Below are positions 8,044 through 15,928 of a stretch of DNA of 34,799 bases, in pieces. The DNA comes from Candidatus Parakkermansia intestinigallinarum (GTDB lineage: Bacteria > Verrucomicrobiota > Verrucomicrobiia > Verrucomicrobiales > Akkermansiaceae). The stretch is from assembly GCA_019114365.1 (NCBI GenBank), contig DXFQ01000133.1, positions 1-34,799 on the forward strand, written 5' to 3'. Within the stretch, counting starts at the first letter, position 1. Each line of letters begins with the position of its first letter. A program made the position numbers and the translations under genes. The notes beneath the pieces are model-generated. The model saw only the letters and a list, made by a program, of their open reading frames with translations. It was not told the DNA's origin and did no database searches.

Positions 8044-10989
8044 TTACTTGCGCAACTGCTCGCGCGTGGGCTTGAGAACCGCCACCGGCACCTGAACCTC
8101 AGGCAAGCCCTTCGCCTTAATCGTCACCGTCGCCGTGCCGCTCTTGCCGCGATCACCGCGCACCACGGCCACAATGCGGCCGTTGAAGAATCTCTGGTCG
8201 GTATCCTGCATGCAGGTCTGGTCAACCGGATTGCCGTTGCAGAAGCCCACCAGATCCGCCGGCCCCTCAATCGAGAAGCTCACCTTGCGGGAATCCGTCG
8301 GCACAACGTTGCCCTTGGCATCGACGAGAGCCAGCTCGATGAAGGCCAGATCGCGTGCATCACCGGCAATCTTGCTGCGATCAACCGCCGCCTGAACCTT
8401 CACGGCCTTGCCCGTCGTCACGCGCGTCGCCGTCGCCCAGGGCTTGCCGTCCTTCTTGACGACAACCTTGAGCTCACCGGGCTCGTAGACCACATCCTCC
8501 CAAGAGAAGCGGTGACCGTTCTTGGAGATCTTCATGCCCGCCTGGCCGAAGGTCCCGCCCTCGCCCTTCTTGCGCACGCCCTGACTCTTGCCGTTGAGGA
8601 AGAGCTCCGCCTCATCGCCGGAAGAGAACACCATCACCGGCGTCTTCTTGCCCACGCGATCCGGCCAGTTCCAATGCGGCAGAATGTGCGCCTGCTTCAC
8701 CTCCGGAGCCCAGCGGCTCTGGTAGAGGTAATAGGTATCCTTCGGGAAGCCGGCCAAGTCGATAATACCGAAGTACGAACTGCGGCTCGGAGCCTTGTTG
8801 CCCATCGCCTTGAGCTCGGCCATAGCCTTGGCTTTCTCCTCCTCGGAGGCCCCTTGGAAATTGCCGATGTTCGAAGCATCCTGGTTGTAAGGCGTCGGCT
8901 CACCGATGTAGTCAAAACCCGTCCAGACGTACTCACCGGCCACATTCGGATTCTGATCATGCGAAGTGAACTCGGCGTCCGGGCAATAAGCCCAGCCCGG
9001 AGCGTAGAGACCGTAGGCGCTCACCTGGAAAAGACTCGCGCCCGAGCCGATCTTCCAGAAGTTCTGCGGCTCCGGGAAGAAATAGGTGTCTCGCGTCGCC
9101 ACGCAAGAGGCCGTCTCCGAACCGTAAATCGGCTGATTCGGGCGCTTGTTGATGAACTCCTTGTAGTTGGCCGGCTTGTAGTTGTAGCCGAACACATCGA
9201 GCGTCTCACCGAAGCCGTTGTAGGCGCCGTTGTAGGCATTCACGCCGACGGTATAGGGGCGCGTCACGTCATACTTGCGGAACTCGGCACGCAAATCGCG
9301 CGAAATACCGGCACCGTCCGGCGACGTAATCTCCGTAATCTCATTGCCGCCGCTCCAAGCAATAATGCAGGGGTGGTTGCGATCGCGCATCACGAAATTG
9401 CGCACATCCTTCTTCCACCACTTCGGCCAGAAGACGTGATAACCATTCACCTTGTCGTACTTCTGATGCTTCCAGATATCGAAGAGCTCGTCGATGACAA
9501 GAATGCCGTGCTTGTCGCAGAGATCGAGCACCTCGGGCGCGGGCGGGTTGTGCGTCATGCGGATCGAATTGCAGCCCATCGCCTTGAGCTTCTCAATCTT
9601 GCGCTCGTAAGCACGCTCGTGGAAAGCCGCCCCCAGCGGCCCCAAGTCGTGGTGCTCGCAGACACCGTTGAGCTGCACTCTCTTACCGTTGAGGAAGAAG
9701 CCCTCGGGGCGCCACTCGATATGGCGAATGCCGAAGCTCGTGTCCTTCGTGTCGATCGTCTCACCGTCGCGCGAAACAACCGTCTTGACACTGTAGAGAT
9801 CGGGACTCTCACAGCTCCAGAGCTTCGGATTGCTGACCGTCACCTCCTGCTCCACCTCGCGAGACTCGCCGGCCGCCAGCTCAACCGTCACCGGCTCGGA
9901 GCTCAGCTTGCCGATACTCTGCTGCACCGTCACCTTGGCCGGCTTCGAGCTCGTGTTGTCAACCGTCGTCTTAATCAGCACCTTGGCGGCATCAGCGGAA
10001 ACCTCAGGAGTCGTCACATAAACACCCCAGTGACCGATGTGGACGGGATCCGTCTTCTCCAGCCACACGTGGCGATAAATACCCGCACCCGGGTACCAGC
10101 GCGTCGAGAGCGGCTTATTACTCGCCTCAACCGCCACGAGATTCTCACCCGCCTTGAGGAAGGGGGTGATATCAACCCGGAACGACGCATAGCCGTAGGC
10201 CCACTCACCGGCCAGCTTGCCGTTGACGTACACCTTCGGGCAGGCCATCACACCGTCGAAATCGAGATAATAGCGCACCTTGTCGGCATCAAAATCGGCA
10301 GGCACCTCAAAGGTCTTGCGATACCAGCCGTAGCCGTTCCAAGGCAGCTTGCCGGTCTCATTGGGCTCATCCTTGAGGAAGGGGCTCTCAATGGCCCAGT
10401 CGTGCGGCAGCTGCACCTTCTTGAAACCCTTGGCCACATAGTCCGGACTGGCGGGAGAAAGCGAGCGAGCAGCCGCCTTAGGCTTGATCACCTTGCCGTC
10501 GGCATCCCTGAGCACCACCTCGCGAATACTCGCCCAAGCCTGCTGCGTCGTACCGTTCACCTTAATCTGAACCTCGGAAAGCTTCTTGCCGCCGAGATCG
10601 ACAACGCACTTCGCAGACTTCACCTCACCGAGCGACTTAGTGAACATCTTACCCGCGGAGGTCATGCAGGTAATAACCGGCTCCTTAACGCGGTCATTCT
10701 CCCAGAAAATCTCAAGCGACTTAACACGCGCATCGTCGAGGCGAATGAGCAGCATGTGACCCGGATTCTTGTCTGCAGCGCACCAGCGCGTATCCATCTT
10801 GCCGTCGATGGCGTGAGCGGCCGGATTATTCGGCTGGGCACTGTCCGCGGCAACGGGCGTACCGGCTTCGGTCGGATCAAACTTCCCGAAGTACTTGAAT
10901 TGCCAGTCAAAGTCGAAAGTCCGGCGGTCGCCGGCATAGGCCGTGGCCATACCCAGCGCAATCAGAGTGAGGAGGTATTTGGAGTTCAT
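8044..10989 (-). CDS. Secreted GH2 beta-galactosidase-like enzyme with inserted discoidin-like domain
   Basis: This is a 981-residue family-2 glycoside hydrolase exported by a signal peptide (cleavage near ATAYA-GD). After a short first strand (FDFDWQFKYFG), residues about 45-165 form an inserted F5/8-type (discoidin, CBM32-like) domain: NPAAHAIDGKMDTRW through VQIKVNGTTQQAWASIREVVLRD. The GH2 sugar-binding domain resumes at VQLPHDWAIESPF, followed by the Ig-like domain and the TIM barrel. The acid/base is Glu550 (SGGNEIT) and the nucleophile Glu625 (YGSETAS), 75 residues apart as in LacZ. The C-terminus carries a DUF4982-type domain (SSGDEAELFLNGKSQG) and a second Ig-like module. It probably removes terminal beta-galactose from host or dietary glycans; GH2 subfamily specificity cannot be assigned from motifs alone. 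It is monocistronic, between its own promoter and terminator. Confidence 0.92.
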   Translation of the reverse strand: MNSKYLLTLIALGMATAYAGDRRTFDFDWQFKYFGKFDPTEAGTPVAADSAQPNNPAAHAIDGKMDTRWCAADKNPGHMLLIRLDDARVKSLEIFWENDRVKEPVITCMTSAGKMFTKSLGEVKSAKCVVDLGGKKLSEVQIKVNGTTQQAWASIREVVLRDADGKVIKPKAAARSLSPASPDYVAKGFKKVQLPHDWAIESPFLKDEPNETGKLPWNGYGWYRKTFEVPADFDADKVRYYLDFDGVMACPKVYVNGKLAGEWAYGYASFRVDITPFLKAGENLVAVEASNKPLSTRWYPGAGIYRHVWLEKTDPVHIGHWGVYVTTPEVSADAAKVLIKTTVDNTSSKPAKVTVQQSIGKLSSEPVTVELAAGESREVEQEVTVSNPKLWSCESPDLYSVKTVVSRDGETIDTKDTSFGIRHIEWRPEGFFLNGKRVQLNGVCEHHDLGPLGAAFHERAYERKIEKLKAMGCNSIRMTHNPPAPEVLDLCDKHGILVIDELFDIWKHQKYDKVNGYHVFWPKWWKKDVRNFVMRDRNHPCIIAWSGGNEITEITSPDGAGISRDLRAEFRKYDVTRPYTVGVNAYNGAYNGFGETLDVFGYNYKPANYKEFINKRPNQPIYGSETASCVATRDTYFFPEPQNFWKIGSGASLFQVSAYGLYAPGWAYCPDAEFTSHDQNPNVAGEYVWTGFDYIGEPTPYNQDASNIGNFQGASEEEKAKAMAELKAMGNKAPSRSSYFGIIDLAGFPKDTYYLYQSRWAPEVKQAHILPHWNWPDRVGKKTPVMVFSSGDEAELFLNGKSQGVRKKGEGGTFGQAGMKISKNGHRFSWEDVVYEPGELKVVVKKDGKPWATATRVTTGKAVKVQAAVDRSKIAGDARDLAFIELALVDAKGNVVPTDSRKVSFSIEGPADLVGFCNGNPVDQTCMQDTDQRFFNGRIVAVVRGDRGKSGTATVTIKAKGLPEVQVPVAVLKPTREQLRK

Positions 10990-11006
10990 GTGGGTTCTGG
11001 ATGGTG

Positions 11007-11060
11007 GGGTTCTGCAACCCCGTTCCGGACTACTCTAGCGGAATTGGCGGCGCAAGGCAA
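11007..11060 (-). promoter_or_regulatory. Promoter and leader hairpin of the GH2 gene
   Basis: On the - strand, TTGCCT (11060-11055) and TAGAGT (11037-11032) are separated by 17 bp. Transcription should start near 11025. The leader of about 36 bases contains a perfect hairpin, GGGGTT-CTGC-AACCCC, at 11022-11007, ending 17 bases before the start codon. Confidence 0.65.
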
Positions 11061-11578
11061 GAGAAAAACGTGACACCGTTCACATTGCGGACCCGCGCCG
11101 CTTCGCGGCACAGACAGCCCCTCCCGATGGAGCTGACTTCCGGCCTCTCGCACGGAGCGCCCCGACGCAGATGCGCTGGGGCGGCATCGGCGAACAGCAG
11201 ATGCGAAAGCGCCTCGGAATCGGAGCGCGCTTCTTCGACTTTTTCGGATTTTGTCAAAGGGATGAAAGAGTCGACGACTCCGGAGCGCAATAACTTCGTC
11301 ATAGACGCGGGCGCCGTGTCGTCTTCGCGCGAAATCGAGACAAGCAGCCCGCGATCACGGAAAACGAAGCTGACACACTTGGTACGAGAAAGCTCTTGCT
11401 CATCGGTCTGGTCATCCTCTGCACTCTTTCCGGGAGGGCGCGAGCCTCTCTCAAGGATGCCCTGCTCGCCCTCTCGGCAAAGCGATGACGGCTGACGCGG
11501 CGATGGCGGATCACATCGCGCATGCCGGGCGCGTCATGAGACAATTCGCGACAGCAGGGCGCCTCGGGCAGATGCTGC
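11061..11578. other. Intergenic stretch without a convincing gene
   Basis: Over 500 bases separate two promoters pointing away from each other. Two weak coding-like tracks occur. On the + strand, frame 11378-11489 reads a signal-peptide-like string (RKLLLIGLVILCTLSGRARA) with no ATG or GTG start, ending after 30-odd codons. On the - strand, a longer open frame (about 11520 down to 11033) has GC-rich third positions but no start codon upstream of the ATG at 11302. These may be decayed genes or chance. No tRNA, rRNA or terminator is evident. Confidence 0.4.
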
Positions 11579-11607
11579 TTGACGATGGGTTGAGAATAGT
11601 GTACTCT
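11579..11607 (+). promoter_or_regulatory. Promoter placing +1 at the lipoprotein start codon
   Basis: TTGACG (11579-11584), a 17 bp spacer and TACTCT (11602-11607). Six bases then lead to the ATG at 11614, so the mRNA should be leaderless. Confidence 0.65.
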
Positions 11608-11613
11608 GGCCGC

Positions 11614-12303
11614 ATGAAGCTTTCGACGCTGATGAGCCTGCCCGCCGCTCTGGCTCTCGCCCTGCTGCCGTCATGCCAGATAGCGCAGCAGCAGCAGTCG
11701 CAGACCGACGCAGAAAAGCGGGAAAAGACCGACGAGCCGGCGCCCCTCTATCTCGGCACCGTACACCAGGTACATGCCGACCGCAACTTCGTTGTTCTGC
11801 GGATGATCGGGCCGATGCCCGCAGCCGGCTCCACCCTCATCACACACCCGGCCGACGGCAGCAATACCCGAGTCGGCAACCTCGAACTGCGCGATACACG
11901 CGCCGTGCGCGGCTTTATTACGGCCACCATACGCTCGGGCACCGTTGTGAGCGGCGATGCCGTCTACCTCTACCGCGACGTGCTGCGCCACCCGGGCAAG
12001 GAGCAAAGCGTCTCCGGCGACCCGCTCGCCCCGGTATCGGGAGGCTTCGGCTCCGGCACGGCGGACGGCACTCCGGCTGCGACGACAACGGGTCAGCCGA
12101 CCGGCCTGACGCCCGGCAGCGGCTATGCGGCGCCCCCTGCGTCACCGACTCCCGCCGTGGTTGACCCCGTCAGCGATGCGCTCAACGCCGGAGCTGCGCC
12201 TAGCGGCGGCACCGCCACGCCCAAGCCCGCATCCGCTCCCTCCAAAGACGAATTCCCCTCTCATCTCGACGACATCCCCCTCCACGTCGACGATTGGGAC
12301 TGA
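11614..12303 (+). CDS. Lipoprotein of unknown function
   Basis: This 229-residue protein has a type II signal peptide with lipobox LLPSC, the lipidated Cys being residue 21. A Gln-rich linker follows (IAQQQQSQ), then a small folded region of about 80 residues (LYLGTVHQVHADRNFVVLRM to GDAVYLYRDV). The rest is Pro/Ala/Gly/Thr-rich and probably disordered, ending in an acidic patch (LDDIPLHVDDWD). The folded part resembles a small beta-barrel, reading GTV-x5-RNFVVLR and GDAVYLYR, but I cannot name the family. The start at 11614 is fixed by the signal peptide and the promoter just upstream; longer in-frame starts would precede the signal peptide. Confidence 0.8.
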   Translation: MKLSTLMSLPAALALALLPSCQIAQQQQSQTDAEKREKTDEPAPLYLGTVHQVHADRNFVVLRMIGPMPAAGSTLITHPADGSNTRVGNLELRDTRAVRGFITATIRSGTVVSGDAVYLYRDVLRHPGKEQSVSGDPLAPVSGGFGSGTADGTPAATTTGQPTGLTPGSGYAAPPASPTPAVVDPVSDALNAGAAPSGGTATPKPASAPSKDEFPSHLDDIPLHVDDWD

Positions 12304-12369
12304 TATCTCGACGCCCCGCTCTCTCCGCGGTGCGGCGGCACCACGTCCCTCGGCTCTCACCTCCTTGAC

Positions 12370-13248
12370 ATGAAACTGCAATACTACACCGATGAAGACG
12401 GCGAGACCGTCATCGGTCTTTGGGTTCCGAAGCGCCGATGCTTCATCGACGTCAGCTCGAACGAAGATCAAATCTGGGCTGCCCTCCAGCCGGACGGCAA
12501 AAAGCTCCGCAAGGAGATTGAAACGTGGATCTCCAAGGGGGCGCCCGACGGTGTGCCCGTGGATTCGGAGGGTCTTGTCGTGAGCAGCGCCCTGCCCGTG
12601 CAGCCCATCAACATTGCCTGCCTCGGTAAGAGCTACGCTGATCACGCGATGGAGTTCAGCGGAGACAAGCCCGAGGAGCCCTCGCTCTTCCTGAAATCCC
12701 CCTCGGCCGTCAGCGCGGATCTGAGCTGCGTCATCAACCCGGCCGGAGCCGAAAAACTCGACTACGAAGTGGAGCTCGCCGTCGTCATCGGCGACACCCT
12801 GCATCGCGCTGATGAGAAGGAGGCGCGCCGCGCCATCATCGGCTACACCCTCATGTGCGACTACTCCGAGCGCTCCTACCAGCTTGAGCACGGGGGGCAG
12901 TGGACCAAGGGCAAAAGCTGCGACAGCTTCGCGCCGTTCGGGCCCGTTCTCGTCACCCGCGATGAAATCCCCGACCCGGACGCCCTGCAACTGCAGCTCA
13001 AGGTCAACGGCGAGCTGCGGCAAAACGGCAACAGCTCGCAACTCATCCGCCCCGTGGCGCAGCTGGTCGCCTACGTCTCTCAGTTCATCACACTCAATCC
13101 CGGCGACGTTGTCTCCACGGGAACGCCGGGAGGCGTCGGCATGGGCATGAACCCTCCCCGCTACCTCAAGCCCGGCGACGTCGTTGAGTTCGGCTGCGAT
13201 GCCATCGGCTGGGTCAGGCAGACCGTCATCGCCGAAGACGAAGACTAA
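12370..13248 (+). CDS. Fumarylacetoacetate hydrolase (FAH) family protein
   Basis: This 292-residue cytoplasmic enzyme belongs to the FAH superfamily, which cleaves or isomerises acylpyruvate-type substrates with Mg2+ or Mn2+. Visible motifs are NIACLGKSYADHAMEF, FLKSPSAV, the metal-binding DYEVELAVVIG (residues 131-141), CDYSERSYQ, GKSCDSFAPFGP and the C-terminal STGTPGGVGMG. The N-terminal 70 residues form the usual small domain. Substrates in this family (acylpyruvates, oxaloacetate, ureidoglycolate, catechol-pathway intermediates) cannot be told apart by motif alone. It lies 66 bases after the lipoprotein and before a strong promoter. Confidence 0.9.
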   Translation: MKLQYYTDEDGETVIGLWVPKRRCFIDVSSNEDQIWAALQPDGKKLRKEIETWISKGAPDGVPVDSEGLVVSSALPVQPINIACLGKSYADHAMEFSGDKPEEPSLFLKSPSAVSADLSCVINPAGAEKLDYEVELAVVIGDTLHRADEKEARRAIIGYTLMCDYSERSYQLEHGGQWTKGKSCDSFAPFGPVLVTRDEIPDPDALQLQLKVNGELRQNGNSSQLIRPVAQLVAYVSQFITLNPGDVVSTGTPGGVGMGMNPPRYLKPGDVVEFGCDAIGWVRQTVIAEDED

Positions 13249-13349
13249 ACGCATCCTCCCTCGCTCTATCAGGAAATATCAGGGCATAAGAGAAAAACAG
13301 ACACGCATCCGCATCTCGCGATTTTTTGAGCCTAGGCCGCAAATTGGTA

Positions 13350-13377
13350 TTGCAAAGGAGCGCCGGGATGTTATAAT
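13350..13377 (+). promoter_or_regulatory. Promoter of the epimerase gene
   Basis: TTGCAA (13350-13355), a 16 bp spacer and the consensus TATAAT (13372-13377), preceded by TGT to give an extended -10. Predicted start near 13384, with a leader of about 37 bases. Confidence 0.8.
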
Positions 13378-13420
13378 GACTACCTGCAATCCTACCAAAT
13401 CAACCTCGGACCTTTCTGCC

Positions 13421-14455
13421 ATGAATATTCTCGTTACAGGTGGCGCCGGATTCATCGGCTTCCACGTCGTCAAGCGTCTTCTCGCTGACGGCCATCGCGT
13501 CGTCGTTGTTGACAATCTCAACACACTCAACTCACGGGAGCTGAAACTCGCCCGACTCGGCGAGCTGGGCTTCGACTGCACCCGCATCGCGTACGGCGCC
13601 TCCGTGCCCGGTCCCGGCGCTCTCTCCTTCCGCCTGCTCGACATCCTCGACGAAGGGGGTATCAATGCCCTTTTTGAGGCCGAGAAGTTTGACAGCGTCG
13701 TGCACATGGCGGCCGTGACGGGCATAGACGAGTCCATGCGCAATCCCGAATACTTCATCAAAAACAACTACATGGGCACGATGAATATCCTCGAGGCTTC
13801 GAGGCGGCATGGCGTCCGCCATCTGTTCTTCGCCTCGAGCGCCTGTGTGCACGGGGCGCGGGCGCACGCTCCGCAGAGCGAAGAGGATGACGTTGATACC
13901 CCGATGAGCATCTACGCCATGACGAAGCGCTGCGCGGAGCTCTCCTGTTACACGTACGCCAAGGCATACAAACTCCCCGTAACCGTCTTCCGTTTCTTCT
14001 GCGCCTTCGGGCCCTGGGGGCGCCCGGACTCGCCGCCGATGACGATTGCGCGCGACATAGCGGACGGCAAAACCATCTCCATCTGCAACAACGGCAATCT
14101 CATCCGCGACTTCACGTACGTTGATGACGTCGTCGACGGCGTGGCCATTGCCCTGTCGAATCCGCCGCTCGCCCTCGGCGGAAACGCACCCTACGCGCTC
14201 TACAATGTCGGGCGCGGCAAGGCCATCCCGCTGCGCACCTTCATCCAGTCCATCGAGACGGCCATGGGCAAGAGTGCCTCCATCGACGTCGACTCCACGC
14301 CGTCGATTGAACGGGGTGAGAGTGCCGAGACCTACGCCGACACCTCGAAGCTCGAGGCTCAACTGGCCTACTCGCCGGTCTGGGACTTTGAAGAAGCCGT
14401 GCCGATTTTCGTTCAGTGGTTCCGGCAACACTACAAAACGACCTTCCATTATTGA
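13421..14455 (+). CDS. NAD-dependent sugar-nucleotide epimerase (UDP-glucuronate 4-epimerase-like)
   Basis: This 344-residue short-chain dehydrogenase/reductase of the extended class has the NAD-binding GGAGFIG at residues 7-13, HMAAVTGIDESM, the active-site Ser in ASSACVHGA and the catalytic pair Tyr165/Lys169 (YAMTK). The segment RFFCAFGPWGRPDSPP matches UDP-glucuronate 4-epimerases (RFFTVYGPWGRPD), and RDFTYVDDVVDG is the usual downstream motif. It probably supplies UDP-galacturonate or a related sugar for surface polysaccharide. The ATG at 13421 begins exactly at the Rossmann strand; an upstream ATG at 13376 lies inside the -10 and is unlikely to be transcribed. Confidence 0.88.
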   Translation: MNILVTGGAGFIGFHVVKRLLADGHRVVVVDNLNTLNSRELKLARLGELGFDCTRIAYGASVPGPGALSFRLLDILDEGGINALFEAEKFDSVVHMAAVTGIDESMRNPEYFIKNNYMGTMNILEASRRHGVRHLFFASSACVHGARAHAPQSEEDDVDTPMSIYAMTKRCAELSCYTYAKAYKLPVTVFRFFCAFGPWGRPDSPPMTIARDIADGKTISICNNGNLIRDFTYVDDVVDGVAIALSNPPLALGGNAPYALYNVGRGKAIPLRTFIQSIETAMGKSASIDVDSTPSIERGESAETYADTSKLEAQLAYSPVWDFEEAVPIFVQWFRQHYKTTFHY

Positions 14456-14466
14456 CCCCACCCCGG

Positions 14467-14497
14467 GCGGAAGGGGCAGTACGCCTGCTCCTTCCGC
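14467..14497 (+). terminator. Strong hairpin between the epimerase gene and pyrD
   Basis: A 13 bp stem with one G-T wobble (14467-14479 with 14485-14497; loop TACGC) starts 11 bases after the epimerase stop and ends 12 bases before the pyrD GTG. No U run follows, so it is either a weak terminator or a structured pyrD leader. Confidence 0.5.
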
Positions 14498-14509
14498 TCT
14501 CTCCACTCC

Positions 14510-15550
14510 GTGAATTCCCTCCTCTACAGCCTCGCCAAACGTTTTCTCTTCTGCCTCGACCCCGAAACAGCTCACACGCTGACCCTCTCCGGGCTGCGAG
14601 TCGCAGAAAAGCTTCATCTCTGCTCCCTGATCAACGGCCGCCGCATTGACGACCCCGTCACCGTCATGGGGCTGAAGTTCCCCAACCGTGTGGGTCTTGC
14701 CGCCGGGATGGACAAGGAAGCCAACACCTTTGCGGCCTTCGGGCACCTCGGCTTCGGATTTGTGGAGGTCGGCACGCTCACGCCGAGGCCTCAGCCGGGC
14801 AATCCCAAACCGCGCTGCTTCCGCTGCATTCCTCAGCAGGCCATCATCAACCACATGGGCATCAACAACCCCGGCATTGAGGAGGGCGTGGAGAACATTC
14901 GCGCCGCGCGCCGTTTCAGCGGCGTGCTCGGTGTCAACATCAGCAAAAACGAATCGACGCCGAACGACGAGGCTCGCGTGGATTACCTCACCTGCCTGCG
15001 GGCTGCTTGGCCCGTTGCCGACTACATCACCATCAACTTCTCCTGCCCGAACGTGCCGAACCTCTGTGAGCTCGCCCGGGCGGACTCGGCGGCGGATCTG
15101 TTGGCGGCGCTCAAAAGCGAACAAGCCAATCTCGTCGGCGAAACGGGGCGCAATGTGCCCATTGTCATGAAGGTTTCGCCCGACATGGGCGAGACGCAGA
15201 TCCGCGAGCTCGCCAAGGTCTTTGTCGACTGCCAGCTCGACGGGCTCATATGCACCAACACCACCACCTCCCGCGACGGTGTTGAAAATCACCCCGCAGC
15301 GGCGCAAAAAGGCGGTCTGTCGGGCAAGCCCCTGTACAACAAAGCGAATGAAACGCTCGAGGCCTTCGCCCAGGCTTTCCAAGGGCGCATTCCCATCATC
15401 GGCGTGGGCGGCATCATGAGCGCGTATGACGCCGAGGCCAAAATCAAGGCCGGAGCCTCGCTCGTGCAGCTCTACAGCGGCTTCGTCTTCAAGGGGCCTC
15501 AGCTCATCACGGACTGCGCCCGCCGCCTGCGCGACATGAAGCGGTGCTGA
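14510..15550 (+). CDS. pyrD: Dihydroorotate dehydrogenase, class 2 (quinone-linked) type with Cys at the base position
   Basis: The enzyme oxidises dihydroorotate to orotate in pyrimidine synthesis. The 346-residue sequence has the class 2 plan: an N-terminal helical extension (SLAKRFLFCLDPETAH), then GLKFPNRVGLAAGMDKEAN, VEVGTLTPRPQPGNPKPR, NHMGINNPG, GVNISKNE, TNTTTSRDG, GGLSGKPL, PIIGVGGI and LVQLYSGFVFKGP. These match membrane-associated, quinone-using PyrD. However, the active-site loop reads NFSCPNVPNL, with Cys179 where class 2 enzymes have the catalytic Ser (NISSPNTPGL in E. coli). Cys at this place is the class 1 hallmark. The start is GTG at 14510 with no Shine-Dalgarno sequence. 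menB and menC in this window imply that menaquinone is the acceptor. Confidence 0.93.
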   Translation: MNSLLYSLAKRFLFCLDPETAHTLTLSGLRVAEKLHLCSLINGRRIDDPVTVMGLKFPNRVGLAAGMDKEANTFAAFGHLGFGFVEVGTLTPRPQPGNPKPRCFRCIPQQAIINHMGINNPGIEEGVENIRAARRFSGVLGVNISKNESTPNDEARVDYLTCLRAAWPVADYITINFSCPNVPNLCELARADSAADLLAALKSEQANLVGETGRNVPIVMKVSPDMGETQIRELAKVFVDCQLDGLICTNTTTSRDGVENHPAAAQKGGLSGKPLYNKANETLEAFAQAFQGRIPIIGVGGIMSAYDAEAKIKAGASLVQLYSGFVFKGPQLITDCARRLRDMKRC

Positions 15551-15580
15551 GCCCCACTCAATGACATCAGCCTCTTCGTC

Positions 15581-15613
15581 TCCCGCCGTCTGCATCAACT
15601 GCGGACGGCGGGA
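15581..15613. terminator. Inverted repeat after pyrD, possible terminator
   Basis: A 10 bp perfect stem, TCCCGCCGTC (15581-15590) with GACGGCGGGA (15604-15613), has a 13-base loop. It follows the pyrD stop by 30 bases. There is no U run, so termination by this hairpin alone is uncertain. Confidence 0.45.
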
Positions 15614-15900
15614 TTGTCGCGTGCACGAGCCTCCCCCCTTGCGCCCCTCTGAGGCCTGCGGCGCAGGGGAGCGCCTCCGCGCCTGAAATGCGGCCTTGAG
15701 CCGCAGCACAGCGCAGCCGCCGCCTGCACCCCGCAGCCTCCCCGCAGCCTCCCTGCGGTCGCGCAGCGCGGAAGCGGCGCGCGGAACTGACGCGCGATTC
15801 CGCCTTCATACTCCCCGGCTGAGGGGGAAGGATGAACCGGCGGGCACGCGCGACGCGCGCACGGCCCGCAGGCGCCTGAAAGCTCAAACGGTTGGCGAGT
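15614..15900. repeat. GC-rich, hairpin-rich non-coding patch
   Basis: This stretch lacks a believable gene. It contains a tandem 11-base direct repeat (CCGCAGCCTCC at 15731-15741 and 15742-15752), the hairpin CCTGC-GGC-GCAGG (15655-15667), and several short GCGCG/CGCGC inverted pairs around 15770-15800. The composition differs from neighbouring intergenic DNA. It may be a dispersed intergenic element, but only one copy is visible here. Confidence 0.35.
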
Positions 15901-15928
15901 TAGCTTGCCTCGGGCGCCGGGTAGAGCT

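Noticed and set aside
8512..11073. 853-codon + strand frame across the GH2 gene
   Set aside because: The - strand gene has catalytic motifs, signal peptide, promoter and terminator. The + frame is a Leu/Arg/His-rich shadow.
11001..11495. 164-codon + strand frame in the gap after the GH2 gene
   Set aside because: Ser/Arg-rich with no domain, starting within the divergent GH2 leader; no promoter or ribosome site.
13376..13420. ATG at 13376 as epimerase start
   Set aside because: It lies inside the TATAAT -10 element, and the Rossmann strand begins exactly at the ATG at 13421.
13532..15709. 725-codon - strand frame under the epimerase gene and pyrD
   Set aside because: Antisense to two full-length enzymes and crossing their boundary and hairpin; no family features.
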